From assembly GCF_001969365.1 (NCBI RefSeq), contig NZ_CP019312.1, positions 3,472,001 to 3,536,000 on the forward strand: DNA of 64,000 bases, given 5' to 3'. The first letter of the stretch is position 1; every line of letters begins with the position of its first letter. This DNA comes from Tateyamaria omphalii (GTDB taxonomy: Bacteria > Pseudomonadota > Alphaproteobacteria > Rhodobacterales > Rhodobacteraceae). Shown piece after piece: positions 27,074 through 35,821 of this stretch. The position numbers were made by a program, and so were the translations under genes. Below the pieces are notes generated by a model. The model was not told the DNA's origin. It was given only the letters and a program-made list of their open reading frames with translations, and searched no databases.

Positions 27074-27471
27074 GCGGACTCATTTTGAAGCTGAGCCCAA
27101 AGGAACGCGTTCTTATCAATGGGGCCGTCATAGAAAACGGTGAGCGAAGAAGCCGTTTGGCTATTATGACGCCAAACGCCCATATCCTGCGACTGCGGGA
27201 TGCGGTTCATCCCGAAGATGCAAAAACGCCGGTAAAACGCGTCTGCTATGCGGTGCAACTCGTTCTGTCCGGCGACAGTGATCAGGACGAGGCCCGACAT
27301 GCGCTCTTACGCAGCATCGAGGAATTGAGCCAGGTGTTTGTCGACGCCGATAGCCGCAAACATCTGGATATCGCATCGCATGCCCTTGTCAGTGGTGACC
27401 ACTACCGGTGTCTCAAGGCGCTTCGCGCGTTGATGCCTCGGGAAGAACGGTTGCTTGCCGCGGGTCACTAG
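27070..27471 (+). CDS. flbT: Flagellin mRNA regulator FlbT
   Basis: A 133-residue FlbT family protein that binds the flagellin mRNA leader and lowers its translation or stability until the hook is complete. The N-terminal LILKLSPKERVLINGAVIEN is the family signature, with RLRDAVHPEDAKTPVKRVCY in the middle. Coupled to flaF by a 4-bp overlap; the DUF1217 gene begins 2 bp after its stop. Confidence 0.94.
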   Translation: MSGLILKLSPKERVLINGAVIENGERRSRLAIMTPNAHILRLRDAVHPEDAKTPVKRVCYAVQLVLSGDSDQDEARHALLRSIEELSQVFVDADSRKHLDIASHALVSGDHYRCLKALRALMPREERLLAAGH

Positions 27472-27473
27472 GC

Positions 27474-28262
27474 ATGTATCAACCGGTTCTCATTTCGTCC
27501 GGGCTCGTCGGTTGGCAGTTCCTGCAGCGGACATATGACCAGCAGCTTGCGACATTCAGTCAATCGGCGCAGGTGAAACGGGACACGGACCATTTTCTGG
27601 AGAAAATTGGATCAATCACGACGGCCGAGGAACTCGTTTCTGACCGGCAGGTTCTGACAGTCGCCTTGGGCGCATTTGGTCTGACCGATGACATCAACAA
27701 TACGTTCTTCATCCAGAAGATGCTGGACGAGGGCACAACGGCCAGCGACTCGCTTGCCAACAGATTCTCGGACAATCGCTACCGGGAATTCTCTGCCGCA
27801 TTCGGCCTAGGACCAAACGAAGTTCGAGGGAGCCTCTTTTCTGGCTTTGCCGAAGACATCGTAGGCAAGTTCGAAGCGAACAGCTTTGAAATCGCAGCAG
27901 GTAACCAGGATGAGAGCATGCGCATCGCTCTTTATGCTGAACGCACCCTGTCCGACGTGGTTCAAAGCGAAGGCAGTGATGCGTCGAAATGGTTCAGTAT
28001 AATGGGTCAACCACCCTTGCGCAGTCTTTTTGAAACCGCGCTCGGCCTACCTGAGGCATTCGGACAGGTGGATATTGATCAGCAACTTTCCGTGTTTCAG
28101 GAGCGTGCAGAGCGTATCCTGGGTGTTTCGGATCCAGCTGAATTTGCGGATGATGAGACTTTGGATCGGTTGATCACCACGTACTTTGCGCGCGCTCAAC
28201 TCGAGCAGGCGGGCGGCAGCGCTTCGAGTGCTTCTATCGCGTTGACGCTTTTAAGCTCATGA
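27474..28262 (+). CDS. DUF1217 flagellar-cluster protein
   Basis: A 262-residue protein with the DUF1217 pattern: LTVALGAFGLTDDINNTFFI, then KMLDEGTTASDSLANRFSD and YREFSAAFGLG. The family is found almost only in alphaproteobacterial flagellar loci and its molecular role is not settled. No signal peptide is seen; the protein is largely helical. It is the last gene of the rightward fliC group, facing fliI with a hairpin between. Confidence 0.85.
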   Translation: MYQPVLISSGLVGWQFLQRTYDQQLATFSQSAQVKRDTDHFLEKIGSITTAEELVSDRQVLTVALGAFGLTDDINNTFFIQKMLDEGTTASDSLANRFSDNRYREFSAAFGLGPNEVRGSLFSGFAEDIVGKFEANSFEIAAGNQDESMRIALYAERTLSDVVQSEGSDASKWFSIMGQPPLRSLFETALGLPEAFGQVDIDQQLSVFQERAERILGVSDPAEFADDETLDRLITTYFARAQLEQAGGSASSASIALTLLSS

Positions 28263-28264
28263 AG

Positions 28265-28291
28265 CAAGCGCGATTGGACGCGTCGCGCTTG
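28265..28291. terminator. Hairpin between convergent DUF1217 and fliI genes
   Basis: CAAGCGCGA and TCGCGCTTG pair perfectly over 9 bp with a 9-base loop, 3 bp after the DUF1217 stop. There is no T-run, but position supports a terminator. Confidence 0.55.
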
Positions 28292-28332
28292 TACAGAGTT
28301 TCTTCTATCAGGAAACGGCTTTTGTCGGGACG

Positions 28333-29691
28333 CTACGAGCGTGTACTCCGGCCATTCTTGATATTGATCCCAGCCCTCCGCATCGCGAGGTTTAACTGAT
28401 CAAAGCTGTGAGCGCACCCGTGTTCATGTACCTGAGACATGGCCTTGTCCAAGTGTGACCACGCCTGGATGGCCATGTCAATTTCAGGGTCTGAACCCTG
28501 GCTGTAGAGGCCCGCATTGATCATCATCTGATTTTGCGTAAACACGCTCATCAGTTTTCTGACTTGCGCAATTGTTTCGTTTTCAGCGGTCGTCGCAGCC
28601 GCCGGCAAGCTTCGCGAGACTGAACGCAAGACATCAATTGCAGGAAAGCGGCCACGTTCTGCAATTTCTCGATCAAGGACAACGTGACCATCTAGAACGC
28701 CGCGCAACACATCTGCGATGGGTTCCTCCATGTCCGAGCCGGCCACCAATACGCTGAATATGGCCGTGATGTCGCCCTGATCTGGACCACCAGGTCCCGC
28801 CCTTTCACAAAGAGACATTATCAAATGCGACGTCGACGCGGGGAAGCCCCGCAGAACCGGTGCCTCGCCTGCAGCGCTGGCCACTTCGCGATGTGCTTCT
28901 GCGAAACGCGTAATGGAATCGGCGAGAAAAAGAACGGAAAGTCCTTCATCTCTGAAATGCTCTGCCACTGCCATTGCGGTCCAAGCGCATCGACGGCGAA
29001 CCAGAGGAGATTGATCTGATGTGGCCGCAACGACAACGGCCCTGTTCATCGCATCGGCGCCCAAGACGTCATCAACGAAATGCCTTACCTCGCGTCCACG
29101 TTCACCGATCATCGCGATGACAACCACATCTGCTGACATATGCGTCGCCAACTTTCCCATGAGGCTGGATTTCCCGACACCTGACCCGGCGAACAGTCCA
29201 ATCCTTTGTCCTCGTACGATCGGCAGCATCGTATCAAAGACCAAATGGCCGGTGTCCATGCGCTTGCCAAGAGGTCGCCGCGACGCCGCTGGCGGCGGAT
29301 TATTCTTGAGGGGCTGCGGGTTAAGACCACGCCCGAGCGGTCGCCCGTCCAGCGGCTCACCATTCGGATCCACGATGCGGCCCAGCCACGTTTCATTCGG
29401 CGCGATCCTGTTTTGCGCATCAATCATCACGCGGTCATTCAGCGCCACACCGTCAAAGGAGCCGTCGGGAAGAATTGTGGCATCGGATTGAGATAATTGA
29501 ACAATTTCCGCCGGAAGTGGATCGCCAGACTGTTTTGTAATCAACACCCGGTCGCCGATCCGGCCAACATCATTGAGGCCGGACACGGTCAGTACATTGC
29601 CACGCGTGCCACTGATCCGGCCAATAGGCCGAGCGACCTGAACTTGGGAAAGCTGAGCTTGCAGCATTTGCAATCGCATGGCGTGGCGCAT
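28333..29691 (-). CDS. fliI: Flagellum-specific ATPase FliI
   Basis: A 452-residue ATPase that drives substrate entry into the flagellar type III export gate. It has the Walker A loop GLFAGSGVGKSSLMG, FDTMLPIVRGQRIG just before it, the Walker B-type strand LSVLFLADSITRFAEAHREV and YxxP-equivalent FPAxTSHLIMSLCERAG. GGAG sits 6 bases before the ATG. It stands alone on the minus strand, divergent from flgB, instead of following fliH. Confidence 0.95.
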   Translation of the reverse strand: MRHAMRLQMLQAQLSQVQVARPIGRISGTRGNVLTVSGLNDVGRIGDRVLITKQSGDPLPAEIVQLSQSDATILPDGSFDGVALNDRVMIDAQNRIAPNETWLGRIVDPNGEPLDGRPLGRGLNPQPLKNNPPPAASRRPLGKRMDTGHLVFDTMLPIVRGQRIGLFAGSGVGKSSLMGKLATHMSADVVVIAMIGERGREVRHFVDDVLGADAMNRAVVVAATSDQSPLVRRRCAWTAMAVAEHFRDEGLSVLFLADSITRFAEAHREVASAAGEAPVLRGFPASTSHLIMSLCERAGPGGPDQGDITAIFSVLVAGSDMEEPIADVLRGVLDGHVVLDREIAERGRFPAIDVLRSVSRSLPAAATTAENETIAQVRKLMSVFTQNQMMINAGLYSQGSDPEIDMAIQAWSHLDKAMSQVHEHGCAHSFDQLNLAMRRAGINIKNGRSTRS

Positions 29692-29734
29692 CGGATTCTC
29701 CTGACATCTGCAAACAGTTTCTTAGGGAATCACA

Positions 29735-29749
29735 GTTAAGCGTTGATTG
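29735..29749. promoter_or_regulatory. CtrA-box-like site between fliI and flgB
   Basis: TTAA-GCGTTGA-TTGA, one mismatch from the CtrA consensus TTAA-N7-TTAA, in the 81-bp divergent promoter of fliI and the flgB operon. Confidence 0.5.
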
Positions 29750-29772
29750 AAATTCACGAGGGAGAAGCCCCG

Positions 29773-30165
29773 ATGTTTCAGAACCTGGCCATTTTCGAAA
29801 CTGCGTATGCAATGGCCGTGCATGCGGGTCAAAAGCAGGCCGTGATCTCGCAGAACATAGCGAACGCAGATACACCCGGCTATGTTGCCCGCGATATACC
29901 TGACTTTGCGGATGTTTATGCGCCTGCATCTTCGAATGCCGCTTCGCAGCGCGCAACACGATCAGCCCATATGCATGGCAGCGCGACGAACGACGTCCGT
30001 GCAATGGTACAGGAAGATCAGTCATTCGCTGCGCCCGACGGAAACAGTGTTTCAATCGAGACGGAGATGTTGCGGGCAACAGACGCCAAGCGCCAGCATG
30101 ATCGGTCCCTGGCCATATACAAGAGCTCGTTGACAATTCTTCGCGCCAGCTTGGGCCGCCAGTAG
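29773..30165 (+). CDS. flgB: Flagellar proximal rod protein FlgB
   Basis: A 130-residue rod subunit with the N-terminal rod signature AVISQNIANADTPGYVARDI. The ATG at 29773 is preceded by GGGAG; the longer frame to 29743 adds 10 residues that do not match the family. First gene of a nine-gene rightward operon for rod, gate and ring parts. Confidence 0.94.
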   Translation: MFQNLAIFETAYAMAVHAGQKQAVISQNIANADTPGYVARDIPDFADVYAPASSNAASQRATRSAHMHGSATNDVRAMVQEDQSFAAPDGNSVSIETEMLRATDAKRQHDRSLAIYKSSLTILRASLGRQ

Positions 30166-30175
30166 GAGCGTAACG

Positions 30176-30568
30176 ATGAATGAATTTGCGAAGTCATTGT
30201 CTGTTTCCGCAAGCGGGCTCAAGGCGCAGGCATCTCGACTGCGGCACCTTTCGGAAAACATCTCGAATGCTGATACGCCCGGCTATCGACGGAAGACAAT
30301 TCCTTTTCGGACGGAATTTGATGCAGGGAGCGGTGTTGCTGGCGTCGAGGTTGGCCGCATGTCGTTGGATGATCGCCCATTGGCGCGCATTTACGATCCT
30401 TCGCACCCGATGGCGGATGCAGGTGGTCACTACGAAGGGTCGAATGTCGACCTGATGATTGAACTGGCAGACGCCCGTGAAGCGCAGCGCAGCTACGAGG
30501 CAAATTTGAAAATGTTCGAGCAGGCGCGGCAGATGTCGTCAAGCTTGATGCAACTGCTGCGCCGCTGA
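30176..30568 (+). CDS. flgC: Flagellar proximal rod protein FlgC
   Basis: A 130-residue rod subunit with RLRHLSENISNADTPGYRRK near the N-terminus and the C-terminal helix SYEANLKMFEQARQMSSSLM typical of axial proteins. AGGAG lies before the ATG; 10 bp follow flgB. Exported and built into the proximal rod above FlgB. Confidence 0.95.
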   Translation: MNEFAKSLSVSASGLKAQASRLRHLSENISNADTPGYRRKTIPFRTEFDAGSGVAGVEVGRMSLDDRPLARIYDPSHPMADAGGHYEGSNVDLMIELADAREAQRSYEANLKMFEQARQMSSSLMQLLRR

Positions 30569-30591
30569 CGGCGCACGAAAGGAGATCCAGA

Positions 30592-30876
30592 ATGGAAATC
30601 GGAACATTATCGGCCGCACAGAATTATGCGGCACAGCGACCAGCGACACGACCCAGTGATGGCGAAGGCGCCAGTGTATTTGGCCGCGTTGCAATGGACT
30701 TTGCCCAGACCCTCGCACATGGCGAGCAAGTTGCGAAGGATGCGATGGTTGGCAAAGCCGACCCACACTCGCTGGTGCAGGCACTGGCGCAGACGGAGTT
30801 GGCTGTGGAAACGGCCGTAACGGTCCGGAACAAGGTGGTCGAAGCGTATCAGGAAATCCTTCGGATGCCTGTTTGA
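30592..30876 (+). CDS. fliE: Flagellar MS ring-rod junction protein FliE
   Basis: A 94-residue protein with the FliE C-terminal pattern ALAQTELAVETAVTVRNKVV and EAYQEILRMPV. FliE links the MS ring to the rod and is the first axial export substrate. AAAGGAG precedes the ATG, and fliQ starts 1 bp after its stop. Confidence 0.94.
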   Translation: MEIGTLSAAQNYAAQRPATRPSDGEGASVFGRVAMDFAQTLAHGEQVAKDAMVGKADPHSLVQALAQTELAVETAVTVRNKVVEAYQEILRMPV

Positions 30877-30877
30877 A

Positions 30878-31147
30878 ATGCTCAATGAGGTCATCTTTTT
30901 TGACACGATGCGACAAGGTCTATGGATCGCTGTACTGGTTTCTGCGCCCATTCTTGTCATCGCGCTGGTGGCCGGTGTGTCCATCGGATTGGTCCAGGCG
31001 TTGACCTCGATCCAGGAAATGACGCTGACATTTGTGCCAAAACTTGCGGCCATCGTTCTCGTGTTCTGGCTGACCATGGGCTTCATGACGCAGACGCTTG
31101 TGTCTTTTTTCCAGAGCCGGATCATCCCGCTCGTGATTGGAGGGTAA
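30878..31147 (+). CDS. fliQ: Flagellar export gate protein FliQ
   Basis: An 89-residue inner-membrane protein with two hydrophobic helices (around 16-40 and 52-75) and the conserved loop LVQALTSIQEMTLTFVPKL. FliQ forms the export gate helix with FliP and FliR. Overlaps the ribosome site of flgF. Confidence 0.95.
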   Translation: MLNEVIFFDTMRQGLWIAVLVSAPILVIALVAGVSIGLVQALTSIQEMTLTFVPKLAAIVLVFWLTMGFMTQTLVSFFQSRIIPLVIGG

Positions 31148-31148
31148 G

Positions 31149-31868
31149 GTGGACAGTACAGGATACATCGCGTTGAGCCGACAGTCGGGTCTGATGCGCG
31201 AGATGCAAATTGTCGCCAATAACATCGCCAATAGCGCGACCACTGGATACCGACAGGAAGGCCTGGTTTTTTCCGAACATGTGCAGGGGATCCAGGGTGG
31301 TCCATCCTTGTCAATGGGCCACGGGAATGTGCGGCACACATCGTTTGTTCAGGGCACTCTTACGCAAACCGGTGGAACCTTTGACTTCGCTATCGAAGGG
31401 GACGGTTTCTTTCTGATCCAGACACCTGAGGGAGAACGTGTAACCCGTGCCGGGAGCTTTTCTCCAAATGCGCAAGGCGATCTTGTGACACCGGATGGCT
31501 ACGCTGTCCTCGACGCCGGAGGGGCGCCTGTTTTCATCCCATCGGGCGCCAAGTCGCTGTCCGTGTCTCCCGATGGGTCGATCAGTGCGGATGGAGCCTT
31601 TGTCGGACAAATTGGTTTGGTTCAGCCTGTTGACCCCGCCACCTTGACGCGGGAAGGCGGAGTGCTCTTCCGTTCAGACGATGGTTTTGAGCCGTCCGAA
31701 ACAGCACGCATGCTGCAAGGCTTCGTTGAAGACTCCAATGTGGACCCCATCGGCCAGCTCGCCCGCATGATCGAAATCCAGCGGGCTTATGAGATGGGGC
31801 AGAACTTTCTGAATTCTGAAGATGAACGTGTTCGCCGTGCGATGGACGCGATGTTGAAATCAAGCTGA
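31149..31868 (+). CDS. flgF: Flagellar proximal rod protein FlgF
   Basis: A 239-residue rod protein. The N-terminal axial motif reads MQIVANNIANSATTGYRQEG and the C-terminal one IEIQRAYEMGQNFLNSEDER. The start is a GTG at 31149 with GGAGG five bases upstream, next to the fliQ stop; the frame extends to a TTG at 31137 inside fliQ. FlgF lies between the proximal rod and FlgG. Confidence 0.94.
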   Translation: MDSTGYIALSRQSGLMREMQIVANNIANSATTGYRQEGLVFSEHVQGIQGGPSLSMGHGNVRHTSFVQGTLTQTGGTFDFAIEGDGFFLIQTPEGERVTRAGSFSPNAQGDLVTPDGYAVLDAGGAPVFIPSGAKSLSVSPDGSISADGAFVGQIGLVQPVDPATLTREGGVLFRSDDGFEPSETARMLQGFVEDSNVDPIGQLARMIEIQRAYEMGQNFLNSEDERVRRAMDAMLKSS

Positions 31869-31878
31869 GGAGACGCAA

Positions 31879-32664
31879 ATGCGCGCCTTGAAAATCGCGG
31901 CCACGGGGATGCTGGCCCAGCAAATGCGGGTTGAAACGATCTCAAACAACCTCGCGAACATGAGCACGACCGGTTACAACGCGCGCCGCGCCGAGTTTGC
32001 GGATCTGCATTATCAACAAATGACGCGGCCAGGCTCTATCAATGCGTCTGATGGCACCGTGTTGCCGACAGGCGTACAGCTTGGTCTCGGTGTGCGTCCG
32101 GCTGCGGTGTCTGTTCACCTGGCGCAGGGGTCATTGGCCGCAACGAATGGTGACCTTGATGTCGCGATCGACGGCAACGGGTATCTGGAAGTCACATTGC
32201 CTTCAGGTCAAACCGGGTACACGCGCGATGGTGCTCTTAAACGCACTGGCGAAGGTTTGATCGTGACTTCGGACGGGTATCCAGTGGCACCTGAGATTGT
32301 CATCCCCGAGGATGCCCGCAGCATTTCAATCAACGGCGACGGCGAAGTCTACGCGTATTTTTCAGATACCGCGGCGGGGCAACTGATCGGCCAGTTCAAT
32401 TTGACAGGTTTTTCGAACGCAAAAGGGTTGGAGGCGCTTGGCAGCAATCTTTTTGCTGAGACGGATGCGTCCGGACCTCCGATTGTCACGACGCCAGGTC
32501 TCGATGGCTTGGGCACTTTGCGCCAGGGCTATCTCGAAGAGAGCTCGGTTGATGCGGTCCGCGAAATTACCGAACTCATTGCGGCACAGCGCGGCTATGA
32601 GATGAATTCCAAGGTAATCTCAGCCGCTGACCAGATGATGGGGGCAATGACGCAGGTTCGGTGA
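31879..32664 (+). CDS. flgG: Flagellar distal rod protein FlgG
   Basis: A 261-residue distal rod subunit. N-terminal MRALKIAATGMLAQQMRVET with NNLANMSTTGYNARRAEF and C-terminal AVREITELIAAQRGYEMNSK match FlgG closely, and length equals the usual 260-262. GAGGAG lies before the ATG. Its stop shares one base with the flgA start. Confidence 0.97.
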   Translation: MRALKIAATGMLAQQMRVETISNNLANMSTTGYNARRAEFADLHYQQMTRPGSINASDGTVLPTGVQLGLGVRPAAVSVHLAQGSLAATNGDLDVAIDGNGYLEVTLPSGQTGYTRDGALKRTGEGLIVTSDGYPVAPEIVIPEDARSISINGDGEVYAYFSDTAAGQLIGQFNLTGFSNAKGLEALGSNLFAETDASGPPIVTTPGLDGLGTLRQGYLEESSVDAVREITELIAAQRGYEMNSKVISAADQMMGAMTQVR

Positions 32665-33077
32665 TGCGCTGGATTGGTATTCTCTGTTTGACGGCCAGCG
32701 TGGCATCCGCCGATATGGTGACGCCCACGCGTACGTTGCGGCCCGGGACGGTGATCACATCGGCCGATCTCGCCCTTCTTGACGTAGTGCAACCCGGCGT
32801 GTTTGACCGACTTCTCGACGTTGTGGGACAGGAGGCCCGCATCGCACTCTATGCTGGGCGCCCCATCCCGTTTGACGCAATTGGGCCTCCTGCAATCATA
32901 AATCGCAACCAGATCGTGCCGCTGTTTTTCAACACGAGCGGACTTTCGATCACAACTGAGGGGCGTGCGTTGGAACGTGGCGGGATAGGAGATCGCGTGC
33001 GGGTTATGAACCTGAGTTCGCGCGCAACTCTGTTCGGTTTCGTTCAGGAAGACGGCTCTATCAAGGTGACCAGATGA
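32664..33077 (+). CDS. flgA: P-ring assembly chaperone FlgA
   Basis: A 137-residue periplasmic protein with a signal peptide (about 1-16, ending V-A-S-A) and a single SAF domain: TRTLRPGTVITSADLALLD and RNQIVPLFFNTSGLSI, ending with VRVMNLSSRATLFGFVQEDG. FlgA helps FlgI assemble into the P ring. This short form lacks the extra N-terminal domain of enterobacterial FlgA. Start ATG 32664 or GTG 32661. Confidence 0.93.
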   Translation: MRWIGILCLTASVASADMVTPTRTLRPGTVITSADLALLDVVQPGVFDRLLDVVGQEARIALYAGRPIPFDAIGPPAIINRNQIVPLFFNTSGLSITTEGRALERGGIGDRVRVMNLSSRATLFGFVQEDGSIKVTR

Positions 33078-33826
33078 CAAAGTTTAATTACAGGCTTTCC
33101 GCTCCTCATGTGATGGCGCTTTTTGCGCTCAGTCTAGTGGCTGCTTGTGGTCGCGGAGATCACTTGGGCAAGGCACCAAGTTTTTCTAACCCGCTTGAGA
33201 CGCGAGAGCATTCGGCCATGGTTGGTGCAACTTTACCTTTGGCTGTTGAAGATGTCGGTGCGACCGACAGTGCATCGCTCTGGAGCGGTCAAAGATCGTC
33301 CCTTTTGGGGGATCGGCGCGCGATGCAGCGCGGTGATATTATGACAGTCGTCATAGAAATTGACGAAAGTGCTGAAATCTCAAATGAAACCGATCGGTCA
33401 CGGAGTGGGACAGAGAGTTTGCAAGTCCCACAGCTTGGCGGTCTGCCGCAGCGGTTGGACGAAAAACTGCCAACCGGTGCGTCATCTTCCGATCTGGTCT
33501 CAATTACGTCCAACTCGGGATCCAGCGGAGATGGTTCAGTCAAACGGAAGGAGAAGCTGACACTGCGTGTTGCAGCGACTGTGATTGATGTTCTTCCGAA
33601 TGGGATCCTCTCCATTTCGGGATCGCAGGAGTTACGCGTCAACTTTGAAATGAGAGAGCTTCTTGTTTCGGGCTACGTACGACCGGCGGATATCTCGCGG
33701 CAGAACGAGATCACGTATGACAAGATTGCCCAGGCGCGTGTCTCTTATGGTGGTCGCGGACAAATCACTGACGTACAGCAGCCTCGGATAGGTCAGCAGG
33801 TTCTTGACGCAATTTTACCGTTCTAG
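33074..33826 (+). CDS. flgH: Flagellar L-ring lipoprotein FlgH
   Basis: A 250-residue outer-membrane lipoprotein. The signal ends in the lipobox L-V-A-A-C near residue 25; later FlgH segments are SLWSGQRSSLLGDRRAMQRG, DIMTVVIEIDESAEISNET and LSISGSQELRVNFEMREL, closing with GRGQITDVQQPRIGQQVLD. Its start overlaps flgA by 4 bp. Forms the L ring around the distal rod. Confidence 0.95.
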   Translation: MTKFNYRLSAPHVMALFALSLVAACGRGDHLGKAPSFSNPLETREHSAMVGATLPLAVEDVGATDSASLWSGQRSSLLGDRRAMQRGDIMTVVIEIDESAEISNETDRSRSGTESLQVPQLGGLPQRLDEKLPTGASSSDLVSITSNSGSSGDGSVKRKEKLTLRVAATVIDVLPNGILSISGSQELRVNFEMRELLVSGYVRPADISRQNEITYDKIAQARVSYGGRGQITDVQQPRIGQQVLDAILPF

Positions 33827-33837
33827 GAGAGTACAAA

Positions 33838-34320
33838 GTGAAAAAGCTGCTTCCCTTGATGCTTTTGTTGATCGGTACCGGCGCTGGCGTCGGTGCTGGC
33901 ATTTTTCTACGCCCAGAACCCGAGCCAGGCTTGGCTGCAGACGCGGAAGTGTCGGCCGAGGCCGAGGATAAAACCGAAGACAGTGACGACATCTCGGACC
34001 GCGAATATGTCAAAATGAACAACCAGTTTGTCGTTCCCGTTGTCAGTAAGGATGCTGTCCAGGCGCTTGTGGTGATGTCCCTGAGCCTGGAAGTGCCTGC
34101 TGGGCAGAAAGATGCCATCTATTCAAAAGAACCAAAATTGCGCGACTCATTTCTTCAGGTTCTGTTCGATCATGCCAATGTCGGCGGCTTTGACGGCGCT
34201 TTCACCAATGCAAATAACCTTGCTGTATTGCGCGCGGCGCTGCGCGAGGTTGCGCAAAAGGACATGGGAGATCAAATCTCGGATGTGCTCATCATCGAGA
34301 TTGCGCGCCAAGATTATTGA
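33838..34320 (+). CDS. FliL-family basal-body protein, second copy
   Basis: A 160-residue protein with one N-terminal membrane helix (about 4-24), an acidic linker, and a FliL-like periplasmic domain: FVVPVVSKDAVQALVVMSLS, then SLEVPAG, KLRDSFLQVLFDHANVGGF and LREVAQKDMGDQISDVLIIE. It begins with GTG behind AGGAG. FliL stabilises stators. The other FliL is at 43198; this copy ends the flgB operon and may have a separate role. Its stop overlaps the convergent FliJ-like gene by 7 bp. Confidence 0.82.
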   Translation: MKKLLPLMLLLIGTGAGVGAGIFLRPEPEPGLAADAEVSAEAEDKTEDSDDISDREYVKMNNQFVVPVVSKDAVQALVVMSLSLEVPAGQKDAIYSKEPKLRDSFLQVLFDHANVGGFDGAFTNANNLAVLRAALREVAQKDMGDQISDVLIIEIARQDY

Positions 34321-34736
34321 TTGCGCGGCTGCTGCTGCAATTGTGCTAAGTCTATCGCCTGCTCCAAACGCTTTTTCCGGTCGTCGGCTTTCATTTTTAG
34401 TGCCTCTTGGGCCATCAGCTCTTCGGTGACAGCTTTTTTGCCGGTCGCCATTCTGAACGCCGCCATCAGGCTTTCTTTTTGAGCAAGGACTTGCGCCAAC
34501 TCAATACTAAGAGATCGTTGGTTTTTTGCCAGCCATTTCAGCCAGATGATATCTCCTCCAATGGCCCGAAGATTTGCATCGGACGCCGGCAGGCAATGGG
34601 TGTCGTGAGCAAGGCTTTGCAAGCGTTTGAGCTCCGCGCGAAGCGCACTCTCTCGATTCCGGAGCTTTGTCAGCGCCAGTTCACTGTGACGATGTTTTAA
34701 GTCTGCAAGCTGCTTCAGCATGTCCAGTTCTTTCAT
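34314..34736 (-). CDS. FliJ-like coiled-coil protein (putative)
   Basis: A 140-residue, highly charged helical protein with long Lys/Arg/Glu/Leu heptads and two copies of an E-L-A-L/E-L-A-Q pattern. No catalytic motif. Size, coiled coil and place next to flhB suggest an analogue of FliJ, the stalk that links the export ATPase to FlhA; no other fliJ is near fliI. Its start shares a base with the flhB stop, so the two are coupled. Confidence 0.5.
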   Translation of the reverse strand: MKELDMLKQLADLKHRHSELALTKLRNRESALRAELKRLQSLAHDTHCLPASDANLRAIGGDIIWLKWLAKNQRSLSIELAQVLAQKESLMAAFRMATGKKAVTEELMAQEALKMKADDRKKRLEQAIDLAQLQQQPRNQ

Positions 34737-35821
34737 CAGATACGCCCCTTGGCCTGTTGACGCATCTCGTCGGCGAAACGGATGGCCGCTGCGACCGCGG
34801 CATATTGCTCTGGCAGGATTTCGTCACCGATATTGGTCACAGCAAACAGTGTGCGTGCGGTCGGTGGATCGCTATGGATCGGGACGGCGTTTTCTTGGGC
34901 AATTTCCCGGATGCGCAACGCAACTTCGTCCACGCCTTTTGCGACACAAACAGGTGCTGTCCCGCTGGCACGCGACCATTGCAGTGCAACGGCATAGTGT
35001 GTGGGATTGACAACAATCACATCTGCAGTCGGCACGTCGCTCATCATTTGCTGGCTTGCTATGGCTTGTCCGCGTGCGCGTCTTTCTTGTTTTAGGTGCG
35101 GATCACCTTCGGAGTTCTTGGCTTCATCCATGATTTCCTTGCGGGACATCCGGTTTTTTCGAATGTGCTCTTGATGCTGCCATACAGCGTCAATCCCGCC
35201 GAGCGCGACAGATATCAGGACAACGACAAAAAGGAACGCGACAACAAGCTCAGCCAAAAGCGTGACGACCAGGCCTGGAGATCCGTGCATGACATTGATC
35301 ATCTCGGGCAGACGACGCGTCAAAAACAGTGCCAAGCACGCAGAGTACAACAGGAGTTTGACGAAGCTCTTGGCGAATTCGAAGAACCCACCCCGGCCAA
35401 ACTTCTGCTTGGCGTTCTGGATCAGCGATATCCTGGAAAGCTTCGGCTCAAGCTTGCTTGGCGCGACAACAAAAGCGCGCTGTGCCAAGACTGCAAGCAA
35501 TACAGCGACTGCCGGCGCAAAAAAGACTGGTGCAACAGCGACGGATGCCGACCGCAAAATGGCTCCCATCGTTGCAGAGGGTCCGCCAGCGAACAGGTCG
35601 TCCGACAGTGGCAGCGCCTGGTCCAACAGGACCTGCATCTCGCTGCCGAAGGATGTGAGGCTATACGCCCCGACGGCAACGAGGGCCAAGGTCAAGCCAG
35701 CATAAGCTGAGGCTGTGTGTAGATCCGCGGACTTTGCGACTTCACCTTTCTTTCGGGCTTCCTGTAGCTTGTGCGGTGTCGGATCAAAGGACTTGTCGGT
35801 GTCTTCATCCTGACCGCTCAT
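34736..35821 (-). CDS. flhB: Flagellar export switch protein FlhB
   Basis: A 361-residue inner-membrane protein. An N-terminal cytoplasmic stretch with DKSFDPTPHKLQEARKKGEV precedes four membrane helices; the cytoplasmic domain carries the autocleavage site N-P-T-H in VIVVNPTHYAVALQW. Cleavage there lets FliK switch export from hook to filament parts. Overlaps fliR by 4 bp upstream and the FliJ-like gene downstream. Confidence 0.96.
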   Translation of the reverse strand: MSGQDEDTDKSFDPTPHKLQEARKKGEVAKSADLHTASAYAGLTLALVAVGAYSLTSFGSEMQVLLDQALPLSDDLFAGGPSATMGAILRSASVAVAPVFFAPAVAVLLAVLAQRAFVVAPSKLEPKLSRISLIQNAKQKFGRGGFFEFAKSFVKLLLYSACLALFLTRRLPEMINVMHGSPGLVVTLLAELVVAFLFVVVLISVALGGIDAVWQHQEHIRKNRMSRKEIMDEAKNSEGDPHLKQERRARGQAIASQQMMSDVPTADVIVVNPTHYAVALQWSRASGTAPVCVAKGVDEVALRIREIAQENAVPIHSDPPTARTLFAVTNIGDEILPEQYAAVAAAIRFADEMRQQAKGRI

